NCBI GenBank assembly: GCA_963755755.1
Contig: CAVWLJ010000004.1
Span: 62,001 to 126,000 of the forward strand
From: DATKNA01 sp963755755
Lineage (GTDB): Bacteria > Actinomycetota > Actinomycetes > Actinomycetales > Kineosporiaceae
Length of the DNA stretch: 64,000 bases
Direction: 5' to 3'
Under the pieces are notes generated by a model that was not told the DNA's origin, did no database searches, and saw only the letters and a program-made list of their open reading frames with translations. The position numbers were made by a program, and so were the translations under genes. This document shows positions 27,162 through 34,446 of the stretch, one piece after another; the first letter of the stretch is position 1; every line of letters begins with the position of its first letter.

Positions 27162-27443
27162 ATGCCTCGTAGCTTGAAGAAGGGCCCTTTCGTCGACGAC
27201 CACCTGATGAAGAAGGTGGACACGCAGAACGAGCGGGGTACCAAGAACGTCATCCGCACCTGGTCCCGTCGCTCCATGATCGTTCCGGAGATGCTCGGGC
27301 ACACCCTCGCGGTCCACGACGGCCGCAAGCACGTCCCGGTGTTCGTCACCGAGTCGATGATCGGCCACAAGCTGGGCGAGTTCGCGCCCACGCGGACGTT
27401 CCGCGGCCACGAGAAGGACGACCGGAAGGGTCGCCGCCGCTGA
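27162..27443 (+). CDS. rpsS: 30S ribosomal protein S19
   Basis: 93 residues, PRSLKKGPFVDDHLMKKVD to the basic C-terminus. RTWSRRSMIVPEMLGHTLAV and MIGHKLGEFAPTRTFRGH are family signatures. The start is set by the GAAGGGA site at 27144-27150; the identical upstream start at 27101 leads only to a mini-ORF. S19 is in the 30S head at the A-site finger bridge. Confidence 0.97.
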   Translation: MPRSLKKGPFVDDHLMKKVDTQNERGTKNVIRTWSRRSMIVPEMLGHTLAVHDGRKHVPVFVTESMIGHKLGEFAPTRTFRGHEKDDRKGRRR

Positions 27444-27489
27444 CGCGGCGGAGACCCCTCGGTCACCGAGTAGAGAGCAAAGGGAAGCG

Positions 27490-27945
27490 ATGGAAGCCAA
27501 GGCGCAGGCGCGGTACGTCCGCGTGACGCCGCAGAAGGCCCGCCGCGTCGTGGACCTCATCCGTGGCAAGCAGGCGCTCGAGGCCGTCGCGGTGCTGGAG
27601 TTCGCACCGCAGGCGGTGAGCGAGACCGTCCGCAAGGTCGTGCAGAGCGCGATCGCCAACGCCCGGGTGAAGGCGCAGGCCGCGTCCGAGCCGTTCGACG
27701 AGCGGCTCTACGTCGTCGAGCGCGCCTACGTCGACGAGGGCCCGACGCTCAAGCGGTTCCGGCCGCGCGCGCAGGGCCGGGCGTACCGGATCAACAAGCG
27801 CACGAGCCACATCACCGTGGTCGTCGCGCCGCGCGGTGAGGCGCCGGGCCGACGTCCGGCCGGCCGCGCCGCGGCGGCGACCAGCACCCGGGCGACGGCG
27901 ACCGCCGGCACCGCCCGTCAGAGTTCGAAGGGGAGGACCCGCTAG
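27490..27945 (+). CDS. rplV: 50S ribosomal protein L22
   Basis: 151 residues. The core (RYVRVTPQKARRVVDLIRGK to INKRTSHITVVVAPRGE) is a normal L22, whose beta-hairpin lines the exit tunnel. A basic/Ala/Thr tail of about 30 residues follows, longer than in E. coli. The TAG shares its G with the rpsC GTG start. Confidence 0.97.
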   Translation: MEAKAQARYVRVTPQKARRVVDLIRGKQALEAVAVLEFAPQAVSETVRKVVQSAIANARVKAQAASEPFDERLYVVERAYVDEGPTLKRFRPRAQGRAYRINKRTSHITVVVAPRGEAPGRRPAGRAAAATSTRATATAGTARQSSKGRTR

Positions 27946-28805
27946 TGGGGCAGAAGGTCAACCCGCACGGGTTCCGCCTCGGCATCACCACGGAGCACAA
28001 GAGCCGCTGGTTCGCCGCCGGGACCAAGACGGGTCAGCGCTACCGCGACTACGTCAAGGAGGACGTGGCGATCCGCAAGCTCATGTCCAAGGGCATGGAG
28101 CGCGCGGGCATCAGCCGCGTCGAGATCGAGCGCACCCGGGACCGGGTCCGCGTCGACATCCACACCGCCCGGCCGGGCATCGTCATCGGCCGCCGCGGCG
28201 CCGAGGCGGACCGCATCCGCGCCGAGCTGGAGAAGCTCACCGGCAAGCAGGTGCAGCTCAACATCCTCGAGGTGCGCAACCCCGAGGTCGACGCCCAGCT
28301 CGTCGCGCAGGGCATCGCCGAGCAGCTCGCCAGCCGGGTGTCGTTCCGCCGGGCGATGCGCAAGGGCATGCAGTCCTCGCTGCGCGCCGGCGCCAAGGGC
28401 ATCCGGGTGCAGTGCTCGGGCCGCCTCGGCGGCGCCGAGATGAGCCGCTCGGAGTTCTACCGCGAGGGGCGGGTGCCGCTGCACACGCTCCGGGCGAACA
28501 TCGACTACGGCTTCTACGAGGCCCGGACGACGTTCGGCCGCATCGGCGTCAAGGTGTGGATCTACAAGGGCGACGTCACGCAGCGCGAGCTCGCCCGCGA
28601 GCAGGCCACCGCACCGCGTCCGCCGCGTCGTGAGGGCGCGCCGGGCGGCGAGCGTGGCCGCGGCGGGGCGCGCGGCCCGCGCCGTGACGGACGCCGGGAC
28701 GCCGCCGGCGCCGGGGTCGGCCAGGACGCCGCTCCCGCGATCGGTACGCCCGTCGGCCAGCCGGAGGCCAACACCCCGGCCGAGACGAACGCATCGGAGG
28801 GCTGA
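27945..28805 (+). CDS. rpsC: 30S ribosomal protein S3
   Basis: 286 residues from the GTG at 27945, overlapping the rplV stop by one base. N-terminal NPHGFRLGITTEHKSRW, KH domain with the GRRG loop (VIGRRGAEADRIRAEL), and C-terminal domain to about residue 215 (IGVKVWIYKGDV). A disordered Arg/Gly/Ala-rich extension of about 70 residues follows. S3 lies at the mRNA entry channel with helicase activity. Confidence 0.97.
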   Translation: MGQKVNPHGFRLGITTEHKSRWFAAGTKTGQRYRDYVKEDVAIRKLMSKGMERAGISRVEIERTRDRVRVDIHTARPGIVIGRRGAEADRIRAELEKLTGKQVQLNILEVRNPEVDAQLVAQGIAEQLASRVSFRRAMRKGMQSSLRAGAKGIRVQCSGRLGGAEMSRSEFYREGRVPLHTLRANIDYGFYEARTTFGRIGVKVWIYKGDVTQRELAREQATAPRPPRREGAPGGERGRGGARGPRRDGRRDAAGAGVGQDAAPAIGTPVGQPEANTPAETNASEG

Positions 28806-28808
28806 CAC

Positions 28809-29228
28809 ATGCTCATCCCGCGGCGGGTCAAGCACCGCAAGCAGCACCACCCGGACCGCTCCGGGGCCGCCAAGGGCGGCACGGCGGTCACGTTCGGCGA
28901 GTGGGGCATCCAGGCCCTCGAGCCGGCGTACGTGACCAACCGGCAGATCGAGAGCGCCCGTATCGCCATCACCCGGCACATCCGCCGTGGCGGCAAGGTC
29001 TGGATCAACATCTACCCGGACCGCCCGCTGACGAAGAAGCCGGCCGAGACGCGCATGGGCTCCGGCAAGGGCTCGCCCGAGTGGTGGGTCGCGAACGTCA
29101 AGCCGGGCCGGGTGCTCTTCGAGCTGTCGTTCCCCAACGAGAAGGTGGCCAAGGACGCGCTCACGCGCGCGATCCACAAGCTGCCGATGAAGTGCCGGAT
29201 CGTCCGGCGCGAGGGCGGTGAGGCGTGA
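28809..29228 (+). CDS. rplP: 50S ribosomal protein L16
   Basis: 139 residues, MLIPRRVKHRKQHHPDRSG with WWVANVKPGRVLFELSF. The conserved arginine loop RMGSGKGSPEWW is near the A site. Starts 3 bp after rpsC and its TGA overlaps the rpmC ATG. Confidence 0.97.
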   Translation: MLIPRRVKHRKQHHPDRSGAAKGGTAVTFGEWGIQALEPAYVTNRQIESARIAITRHIRRGGKVWINIYPDRPLTKKPAETRMGSGKGSPEWWVANVKPGRVLFELSFPNEKVAKDALTRAIHKLPMKCRIVRREGGEA

Positions 29229-29461
29229 TGGCGATCGGGTCCAAGGACCTCGTTCCCGACAGCCTGCGCGGCTTCGACGACGAGCGCCTGCTCGAGGAGC
29301 TGCGCAAGGCCAAGGAGGAGCTGTTCAACCTCCGCTTCCAGTCGGCCACCGGCCAGCTGGAGAACCACGGGCGGCTGCGCGCCGTCCGACGTGACATCGC
29401 CCGGATCTACACGATCATGCGCGAGCGCGAGCTCGGCATCACCGCCGGCCCGCAGGAGTGA
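29228..29461 (+). CDS. rpmC: 50S ribosomal protein L29
   Basis: 77 residues from the ATG at 29228 (a GTG at 29225 directly before it is an alternative). Two-helix hairpin protein: LLEELRKAKEELFNLRFQSA then RLRAVRRDIARIYTIMRERE. It is part of the exit-tunnel rim with L23. It overlaps the rplP stop. Confidence 0.95.
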   Translation: MAIGSKDLVPDSLRGFDDERLLEELRKAKEELFNLRFQSATGQLENHGRLRAVRRDIARIYTIMRERELGITAGPQE

Positions 29462-29464
29462 CGG

Positions 29465-29746
29465 ATGACTGAGAACACCACCGAGAAGGCGGCGGCCCGC
29501 GGCTACCGCAAGCAGCGCCGCGGATACGTCGTCAGCGACAAGATGGACAAGACCGTCGTCGTCGAGGTCGAGGACCGCGTCAAGCACCCCCTCTACGGCA
29601 AGGTCCTGCGCCGCTCGAGCAAGGTCAAGGCGCACGACGAGGGCAACGTCGCCGGCGTCGGCGACCTCGTCCTCATCAGCGAGACCCGGCCGCTCTCGGC
29701 GACGAAGCGGTGGCGGGTCGTCGAGATCCTCGAGCGCGCGAAGTAA
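29465..29746 (+). CDS. rpsQ: 30S ribosomal protein S17
   Basis: 93 residues. The OB-fold core reads GYVVSDKMDKTVVVEVEDRV, KHPLYGKVLRRSSKVKAHDE, and ETRPLSATKRWRVVEILERA. It binds 16S helix 11 early in assembly. Starts 3 bp after rpmC; an 87-bp gap separates it from rplN. Confidence 0.97.
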   Translation: MTENTTEKAAARGYRKQRRGYVVSDKMDKTVVVEVEDRVKHPLYGKVLRRSSKVKAHDEGNVAGVGDLVLISETRPLSATKRWRVVEILERAK

Positions 29747-29833
29747 GCTGAATGGCCCCTTTTCCTCGGGGTCGCGTCCCTATCGAGTTCCGCAAGGCTC
29801 CCCGGAGAACCGGCGTGACGAAGGAGTTCTGAA

Positions 29834-30202
29834 GTGATCCAGCAGGAGTCGCGGCTACGTGTCGCCGACAACACGGGTGCCAAGGAGATTCTCTGCATCC
29901 GCGTGCTCGGCGGCTCGGGCCGTCGCTACGCCGGCATCGGCGACGTCATCGTCGCCACCGTCAAGGACGCGATCCCCGGCGGCAACGTCAAGAAGGGCGA
30001 CGTCGTCAAGGCCGTCGTCGTCCGCACCGTCAAGGAGCGTCGCCGCCCCGACGGCTCGTACATCCGCTTCGACGAGAACGCGGCCGTCATCCTGCGCAAC
30101 GACGGCGACCCGCGCGGTACCCGCATCTTCGGGCCGGTGGGTCGCGAGCTGCGCGACAAGAAGTTCATGAAGATCATTTCGCTGGCTCCGGAGGTGCTCT
30201 GA
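29834..30202 (+). CDS. rplN: 50S ribosomal protein L14
   Basis: 122 residues from the GTG at 29834, with AAGGAG upstream. Signature IQQESRLRVADNTGAKEILC and ENAAVILRNDGDPRGTRIFG. L14 forms bridge B8 and is the RsfS docking site. First gene of the spc-type block. Confidence 0.98.
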   Translation: MIQQESRLRVADNTGAKEILCIRVLGGSGRRYAGIGDVIVATVKDAIPGGNVKKGDVVKAVVVRTVKERRRPDGSYIRFDENAAVILRNDGDPRGTRIFGPVGRELRDKKFMKIISLAPEVL

Positions 30203-30203
30203 G

Positions 30204-30569
30204 ATGGCGAAGCTGCGCATCAAGAAGGGCGACACCGTCCAGGTCATCGCCGGCCCGGCCAAGAGCAAGGGCGGCTACCGCGGCGAGACCGGCAAGGTGA
30301 TCGCCGTCTATCCCGAGACCCAGCGCGTGCTGGTCGAGGGCATCAACCGGATCAAGAAGCACACCAAGGTCGGGACCTCGGGGCGCGGCAGCAAGACCGG
30401 CGGGATCATCACGCAGGAGGCTCCGATCCACATCAGCAACGTGCAGCTGGTGGACCCGGAGACCAAGAAGCCGACGCGCGTCGGCGTCCGCGTGGAGACC
30501 GTCGAGCGCGACGGGCGCACCAAGCGCGTCCGGATCCGCGTCGCCAAGCGTTCGGGTAAGGACATCTGA
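30204..30569 (+). CDS. rplX: 50S ribosomal protein L24
   Basis: 121 residues with the N-terminal KOW motif (KGDTVQVIAGPAKSKGG, then GKVIAVYPETQRVLVEGIN) and the conserved GIITQEAPIHISNVQLVDP. An assembly-initiator protein at the tunnel exit. One base after the rplN stop. Confidence 0.97.
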   Translation: MAKLRIKKGDTVQVIAGPAKSKGGYRGETGKVIAVYPETQRVLVEGINRIKKHTKVGTSGRGSKTGGIITQEAPIHISNVQLVDPETKKPTRVGVRVETVERDGRTKRVRIRVAKRSGKDI

Positions 30570-30570
30570 C

Positions 30571-31146
30571 ATGACCACCACCGTCGAGCGGCCCGCGAAG
30601 GTCGCGCCGCGGCTCAAGACGCGCTACCGCGAGCAGATCGCGTCGGAGCTGCGCAGCGAGTTCGACTACGCCAACGTCATGCAGGTCCCCGGTCTGGTGA
30701 AGATCGTGGTCAACATGGGTGTCGGCGAGGCGGCCCGCGACTCCAAGCTCATCGAGGGCGCCATCCGCGACCTCGCCGCCATCACCGGCCAGAAGCCGCA
30801 GGTCACCCGGGCCCGCAAGTCCATCGCGCAGTTCAAGCTGCGCGAGGGGATGCCGATCGGGGCACACGTCACGCTGCGCGGCGACCGGATGTGGGAGTTC
30901 CTCGACCGGCTGCTGTCGATCGCGCTGCCCCGCATCCGCGACTTCCGCGGGCTCTCGCCCAAGCAGTTCGACGGCCGCGGCAACTACACCTTCGGTCTGG
31001 TCGAGCAGTCGATGTTCCACGAGATCGACCAGGACCGGATCGACCGCGTGCGCGGCATGGACATCACCGTGGTCACCAGCGCCACGACGGACGACGAGGG
31101 GCGCGCGCTGCTGCGCAAGCTCGGCTTCCCCTTCAAGGAGAACTGA
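30571..31146 (+). CDS. rplE: 50S ribosomal protein L5
   Basis: 191 residues. PGLVKIVVNMGVGEAARDSK, RDLAAITGQKPQVTRARKSI and KQFDGRGNYTFGLVEQSMF are family hallmarks. It binds 5S rRNA in the central protuberance. One base after rplX. Confidence 0.98.
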   Translation: MTTTVERPAKVAPRLKTRYREQIASELRSEFDYANVMQVPGLVKIVVNMGVGEAARDSKLIEGAIRDLAAITGQKPQVTRARKSIAQFKLREGMPIGAHVTLRGDRMWEFLDRLLSIALPRIRDFRGLSPKQFDGRGNYTFGLVEQSMFHEIDQDRIDRVRGMDITVVTSATTDDEGRALLRKLGFPFKEN

Positions 31147-31147
31147 C

Positions 31148-31333
31148 GTGGCCAAGACCGCTCTGATCAACAAGGCGAACAGCAAGCCGAAGTTCAAGGT
31201 TCGCGCGTACACCCGCTGCCAGCGCTGCGGCCGACCGCACTCGGTCTACAAGAAGTTCGGCCTGTGCCGGATCTGCCTGCGGGAGATGGCTCACCGCGGC
31301 GAGCTCCCCGGCGTCAGCAAGAGCAGCTGGTAG
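31148..31333 (+). CDS. rpsZ: 30S ribosomal protein S14, zinc-binding type Z
   Basis: 61 residues from the GTG at 31148. Two CxxC pairs (CQRCGRPH and CRICLREMAHRGELPG) bind zinc, the short form of S14. A zinc-free S14 paralogue is often encoded elsewhere in actinobacteria for zinc limitation; none is in the window. Normally followed at once by rpsH, but here a 70-codon ORF intervenes. Confidence 0.97.
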   Translation: MAKTALINKANSKPKFKVRAYTRCQRCGRPHSVYKKFGLCRICLREMAHRGELPGVSKSSW

Positions 31334-31343
31334 GGGCCCGGTC

Positions 31344-31556
31344 ATGGTGACCCTGGACATCGTCCCGCTGCGCTCGAAGATGCCCCACACCGGTCGGGTG
31401 ACGCTGCGCTACCAGCTGCCGACCATCAAGATCGACGTCCCGATGGACGACCGTGCGGCGACCCTGCCGCGCATAGCGACTACGCCGCAGGTCGAGGAGG
31501 CCCCCGAGGGGGACGCGCTCGAAACCACGGCGAGGAAGGGCGGAGAAGCCCGATGA
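31344..31556 (+). CDS. unidentified 70-codon ORF between rpsZ and rpsH
   Basis: The ATG at 31344 (AGGGGCC upstream) encodes a 70-residue protein ending at 31556, overlapping the rpsH ATG by 4 bases (ATGA). The first 45 codons have strong G/C third positions typical of genuine genes here, and the last 25 are weaker. The N-terminal half alternates hydrophobic and polar residues (VTLDIVPLRSKM, RVTLRYQLPTIKIDVPM), suggesting beta-strands; the tail is charged. I recognise no family. Translational coupling and codon bias favour a real product, possibly ribosome-linked. Confidence 0.55.
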   Translation: MVTLDIVPLRSKMPHTGRVTLRYQLPTIKIDVPMDDRAATLPRIATTPQVEEAPEGDALETTARKGGEAR

Positions 31557-31951
31557 CCATGACAGACCCGATCGCGGACATGCTGACCCGGCTGCGGAAC
31601 GCCAACTCGGCGTACCACGACACCGTGAACATGCCGTACAGCAAGCTCAAGGCCCACATCGCGGAGATCCTCCAGCAGGAGGGGTACATCGCGTCGTGGA
31701 ACGTGGGGGACGCCGAGGTGGGCAAGACCCTCACGGTGAACCTCAAGTACGGCCCGAACCGGGAGCGCTCGATCGCGGGCATCCGGCGGATCAGCAAGCC
31801 GGGTCTGCGGGTGTACGCCAAGTCGACCAACCTGCCGCGCGTGCTCGGCGGGCTCGGCGTCGCGATCCTCTCGACGTCCTCGGGCCTGCTCACCGACCGG
31901 CAGGCGAACAAGAAGGGCGTGGGTGGGGAAGTCCTCGCCTACGTCTGGTGA
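31553..31951 (+). CDS. rpsH: 30S ribosomal protein S8
   Basis: 132 residues beginning TMTDPIADMLTRLRNAN, with KPGLRVYAKSTNLPRVLGGL and the C-terminal GVGGEVLAYVW. S8 binds 16S central helices and in E. coli represses the spc operon. Its ATG lies inside the stop of the preceding small ORF. Confidence 0.98.
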   Translation: MTMTDPIADMLTRLRNANSAYHDTVNMPYSKLKAHIAEILQQEGYIASWNVGDAEVGKTLTVNLKYGPNRERSIAGIRRISKPGLRVYAKSTNLPRVLGGLGVAILSTSSGLLTDRQANKKGVGGEVLAYVW

Positions 31952-31979
31952 CCTCGGGTCCAGCGAGAGGAGGAGAAGC

Positions 31980-32522
31980 ATGTCCCGCATCGGCAGACTG
32001 CCCATTCCCGTACCCAGCGGCGTCGACGTCTCGATCGACGGCCGGCAGGTGACGGTCAAGGGTCCCAAGGGCCAGCTCAGCCACTCCGTCGCGGCTCCCA
32101 TCGAGGTCGCGCAGGAGGACGGCACGCTGCTCGTCAAGCGGCCCGACGACGAGCGCACCTCGCGTGCGCTCCACGGGCTCACCCGCACGCTGATCGCCAA
32201 CATGGTGACCGGCGTGACGCAGGGCTACGAGAAGAAGCTCGAGATCGTCGGTACCGGCTACCGCGTCATCGCGCGCGGCTCGAACCTCGAGTTCGCGCTC
32301 GGGTACAGCCACTCCATCACGATCGAGCCGCCGTCCGGGGTGACGTTCGCCGTCGAGGCGCCCACCCGGTTCAGCGTCAGCGGCATCGACAAGCAGCAGG
32401 TCGGCGAGGTCGCGGCCAACCTGCGCAAGCTGCGCAAGCCCGACCCGTACAAGGGCAAGGGCGTGCGGTACGCCGGCGAGCAGATCCGGCGCAAGGTCGG
32501 GAAGGCGGGCAAGAAGAAGTGA
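31980..32522 (+). CDS. rplF: 50S ribosomal protein L6
   Basis: 180 residues from the ATG at 31980, chosen over the upstream open frame because GAGGAGGAG precedes it and SRIGRLPIPVPSGVDVSIDG is the family start. The C-terminal PDPYKGKGVRYAGEQIRRKV is diagnostic. Lies near the sarcin-ricin loop. The TGA overlaps the rplR GTG. Confidence 0.97.
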   Translation: MSRIGRLPIPVPSGVDVSIDGRQVTVKGPKGQLSHSVAAPIEVAQEDGTLLVKRPDDERTSRALHGLTRTLIANMVTGVTQGYEKKLEIVGTGYRVIARGSNLEFALGYSHSITIEPPSGVTFAVEAPTRFSVSGIDKQQVGEVAANLRKLRKPDPYKGKGVRYAGEQIRRKVGKAGKKK

Positions 32523-32908
32523 CGATCGGCATCAAGCGCAGCGGCGGCGGTGCGGGCAAGGGCTCGGACGCCGCGCGCAAGCGGCGGCACCTGCGGGTGC
32601 GCAAGGGCCTGGCCGGCACGACGGAGCGTCCGCGCCTCGTCGTCACCCGTTCCTCCCGGCACATCGTGGCCCAGATCGTCGACGACACGAAGGGCCACAC
32701 CCTGGCCTACGCCTCCACGATGGAGGCGGACCTGCGCGTCCTCGACGGCGACAAGACGGCGAAGGCCCGCCAGGTCGGCGAGCGCGTCGCGGAGCGGGCC
32801 CGCGCGGCCGGCGTCGACGCGGTCGTCTTCGACCGCGGCGGCAACCGCTACCACGGCCGGGTGGCCGCGGTGGCCGACGGCGCCCGCGAGGGCGGCCTGA
32901 GCCTGTGA
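32519..32908 (+). CDS. rplR: 50S ribosomal protein L18
   Basis: 129 residues from the GTG at 32519, four bases inside rplF. RHLRVRKGLAGTTERPRLVV and VDAVVFDRGGNRYHGRVAAV mark the 5S-rRNA-binding L18. The N-terminal Gly/Lys-rich segment is slightly extended. Confidence 0.97.
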   Translation: MTIGIKRSGGGAGKGSDAARKRRHLRVRKGLAGTTERPRLVVTRSSRHIVAQIVDDTKGHTLAYASTMEADLRVLDGDKTAKARQVGERVAERARAAGVDAVVFDRGGNRYHGRVAAVADGAREGGLSL

Positions 32909-32939
32909 GCACGAGCGAGCGAGAGAGAAGGAACGTCTG

Positions 32940-33581
32940 ATGGCTGGACCCCAGCGTCGTGGCGGCGGCACCGGCGCCGGCACCAGCGGCGGCGGCGGTG
33001 GCGAGAGCGGCGGTCGCCGCGACCGCCGCGACCGCGACAACCGGCGCGACCGGGACGGCGGCGAGAAGACCGCCTTCGTCGAGCGCGTCGTGACCATCAA
33101 CCGCGTGGCCAAGGTCGTCAAGGGTGGCCGCCGGTTCAGCTTCACGGCCCTCGTCGTCGTCGGTGACGGCGACGGCACGGTCGGCGTCGGCTACGGCAAG
33201 GCCAAGGAGGTGCCCGCGGCGATCGCCAAGGGCGTCGAGGAGGCCAAGAAGCACTTCTTCAAGGTCCCGCGGATCCAGGGCACCATCCCGCACCCCGTGC
33301 AGGGTGAGGCCGCGGCCGGCGTCGTGCTGCTCAAGCCGGCGTCGCCCGGTACCGGCGTCATCGCCGGCGGCCCGGTGCGCGCCGTCCTGGAGTGCGCCGG
33401 CGTGCACGACGTGCTGAGCAAGTCCCTCGGCTCCAGCAACGCGATCAACATCGTGCACGCCACGGTGGCCGCGCTGCAGGGGCTGGAGCGGCCCGAGTCC
33501 GTCGCCGCGCGTCGTGGCCTGCCCATCGAGGACGTCGCCCCGGCCGCGCTCCTGCGGGCCCGTGCGGGGGTGACCGCGTGA
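32940..33581 (+). CDS. rpsE: 30S ribosomal protein S5
   Basis: 213 residues. A Gly/Arg/Asp-rich N-terminal extension of about 40 residues precedes the dsRBD-like core (ERVVTINRVAKVVKGGRRFS, then ALVVVGDGDGTVGVGYGKAK). The spectinomycin loop VVKGGRRFSF is wild type. C-terminal domain GGPVRAVLECAGVHDVLSKS. The TGA overlaps the rpmD ATG by one base. Confidence 0.97.
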   Translation: MAGPQRRGGGTGAGTSGGGGGESGGRRDRRDRDNRRDRDGGEKTAFVERVVTINRVAKVVKGGRRFSFTALVVVGDGDGTVGVGYGKAKEVPAAIAKGVEEAKKHFFKVPRIQGTIPHPVQGEAAAGVVLLKPASPGTGVIAGGPVRAVLECAGVHDVLSKSLGSSNAINIVHATVAALQGLERPESVAARRGLPIEDVAPAALLRARAGVTA

Positions 33582-33763
33582 TGGCGCGGCTGAAGGTGAC
33601 CCAGACCAAGTCGGGGATCGGCGGGATCCGCAGCCACCGCGAGACGCTGCGCACCCTCGGTCTCAAGCGCATCGGCGACGTCGTCGTCAAGGAGGACCGC
33701 CCCGAGATCCGCGGGATGGTGCGGGCGGTCCGTCACCTCGTCGCCGTCGAGGAGGTGGACTGA
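33581..33763 (+). CDS. rpmD: 50S ribosomal protein L30
   Basis: 60 residues from the ATG at 33581 (ARLKVTQTKSGIGGIRSHRE, then LGLKRIGDVVVKEDRPEIRG). This start is used because it overlaps the rpsE stop (TGATG), giving coupling. Confidence 0.96.
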   Translation: MARLKVTQTKSGIGGIRSHRETLRTLGLKRIGDVVVKEDRPEIRGMVRAVRHLVAVEEVD

Positions 33764-33764
33764 C

Positions 33765-34235
33765 ATGTCGGAGAACCCTGAGATCGAGACCAGCGCCACG
33801 CTGAAGGTGCACCACCTGCGGCCGGCGCCGGGCTCGCGCACGCGCAAGACCCGGGTGGGTCGTGGCGAGGGGAGCAAGGGCAAGACGGCCGGACGCGGCA
33901 CCAAGGGCTCCAAGGCCCGCTACCAGGTGTCCGCCGCCTTCGAGGGCGGCCAGATGCCGCTGCACATGCGGCTGCCGAAGCTCCGCGGGTTCAAGAACCC
34001 GTTCCGCGTCGAGTACCAGGTCGTGAACCTCGACCGGCTCGGCCAGCTCTTCCCCGAGGGCGGCGCGGTGTCCGTGGAGGACCTCGTCGCCAAGGGCGCG
34101 GTCCGCAGCGGACAGCCCGTCAAGGTGCTCGGCACCGGTGAGATCGGCGTCGCCGTGCAGGTGACGGTGCACGCCTTCTCGGGCTCCGCCCGGGAGAAGA
34201 TCCAGGCGGCCGGAGGCACGGCCACCACGCTCTGA
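33765..34235 (+). CDS. rplO: 50S ribosomal protein L15
   Basis: 156 residues. LKVHHLRPAPGSRTRKTRVG, GRGEGSKGKTAGRGTKGSKA and FEGGQMPLHMRLPKLRGFKN are typical, with the conserved C-terminal VHAFSGSAREKIQAAGGTA. One base after rpmD. It ends the spc block; a hairpin follows. Confidence 0.97.
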   Translation: MSENPEIETSATLKVHHLRPAPGSRTRKTRVGRGEGSKGKTAGRGTKGSKARYQVSAAFEGGQMPLHMRLPKLRGFKNPFRVEYQVVNLDRLGQLFPEGGAVSVEDLVAKGAVRSGQPVKVLGTGEIGVAVQVTVHAFSGSAREKIQAAGGTATTL

Positions 34236-34446
34236 GCGACGAGCGGGCCCGGGCGACGTAGGCGTCGTCCGGGCTCTGCTCGTCGTCCTGTCTGTTCGTC
34301 GGCGGCTCTCGGTCGCGTACGTGCCGGGGTGTTAGTGTCACCGCAGCGGCCCGTGCGCGGCGCCGCCTCCCCGGGCTGCTCCGCCGCCCGTTCGGTTGAC
34401 CATCGATTGTCGTGAGGCCGCCGCAGGGCGGTGCGCAGGAGGATCC
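34236..34446 (+). promoter_or_regulatory. rplO-secY spacer with imperfect hairpin and possible secY promoter
   Basis: GACGAGC near 34239 pairs with GCTCGTC near 34278, with an inner GCCCGGGCGACG/CGTCGTCCGGGC stem (some G-T pairs), consistent with a terminator or attenuator. Downstream, TAGTGT near 34333 could be a -10 for secY, with a poor -35. secY has its own AGGAGG site at 34436. Confidence 0.4.
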
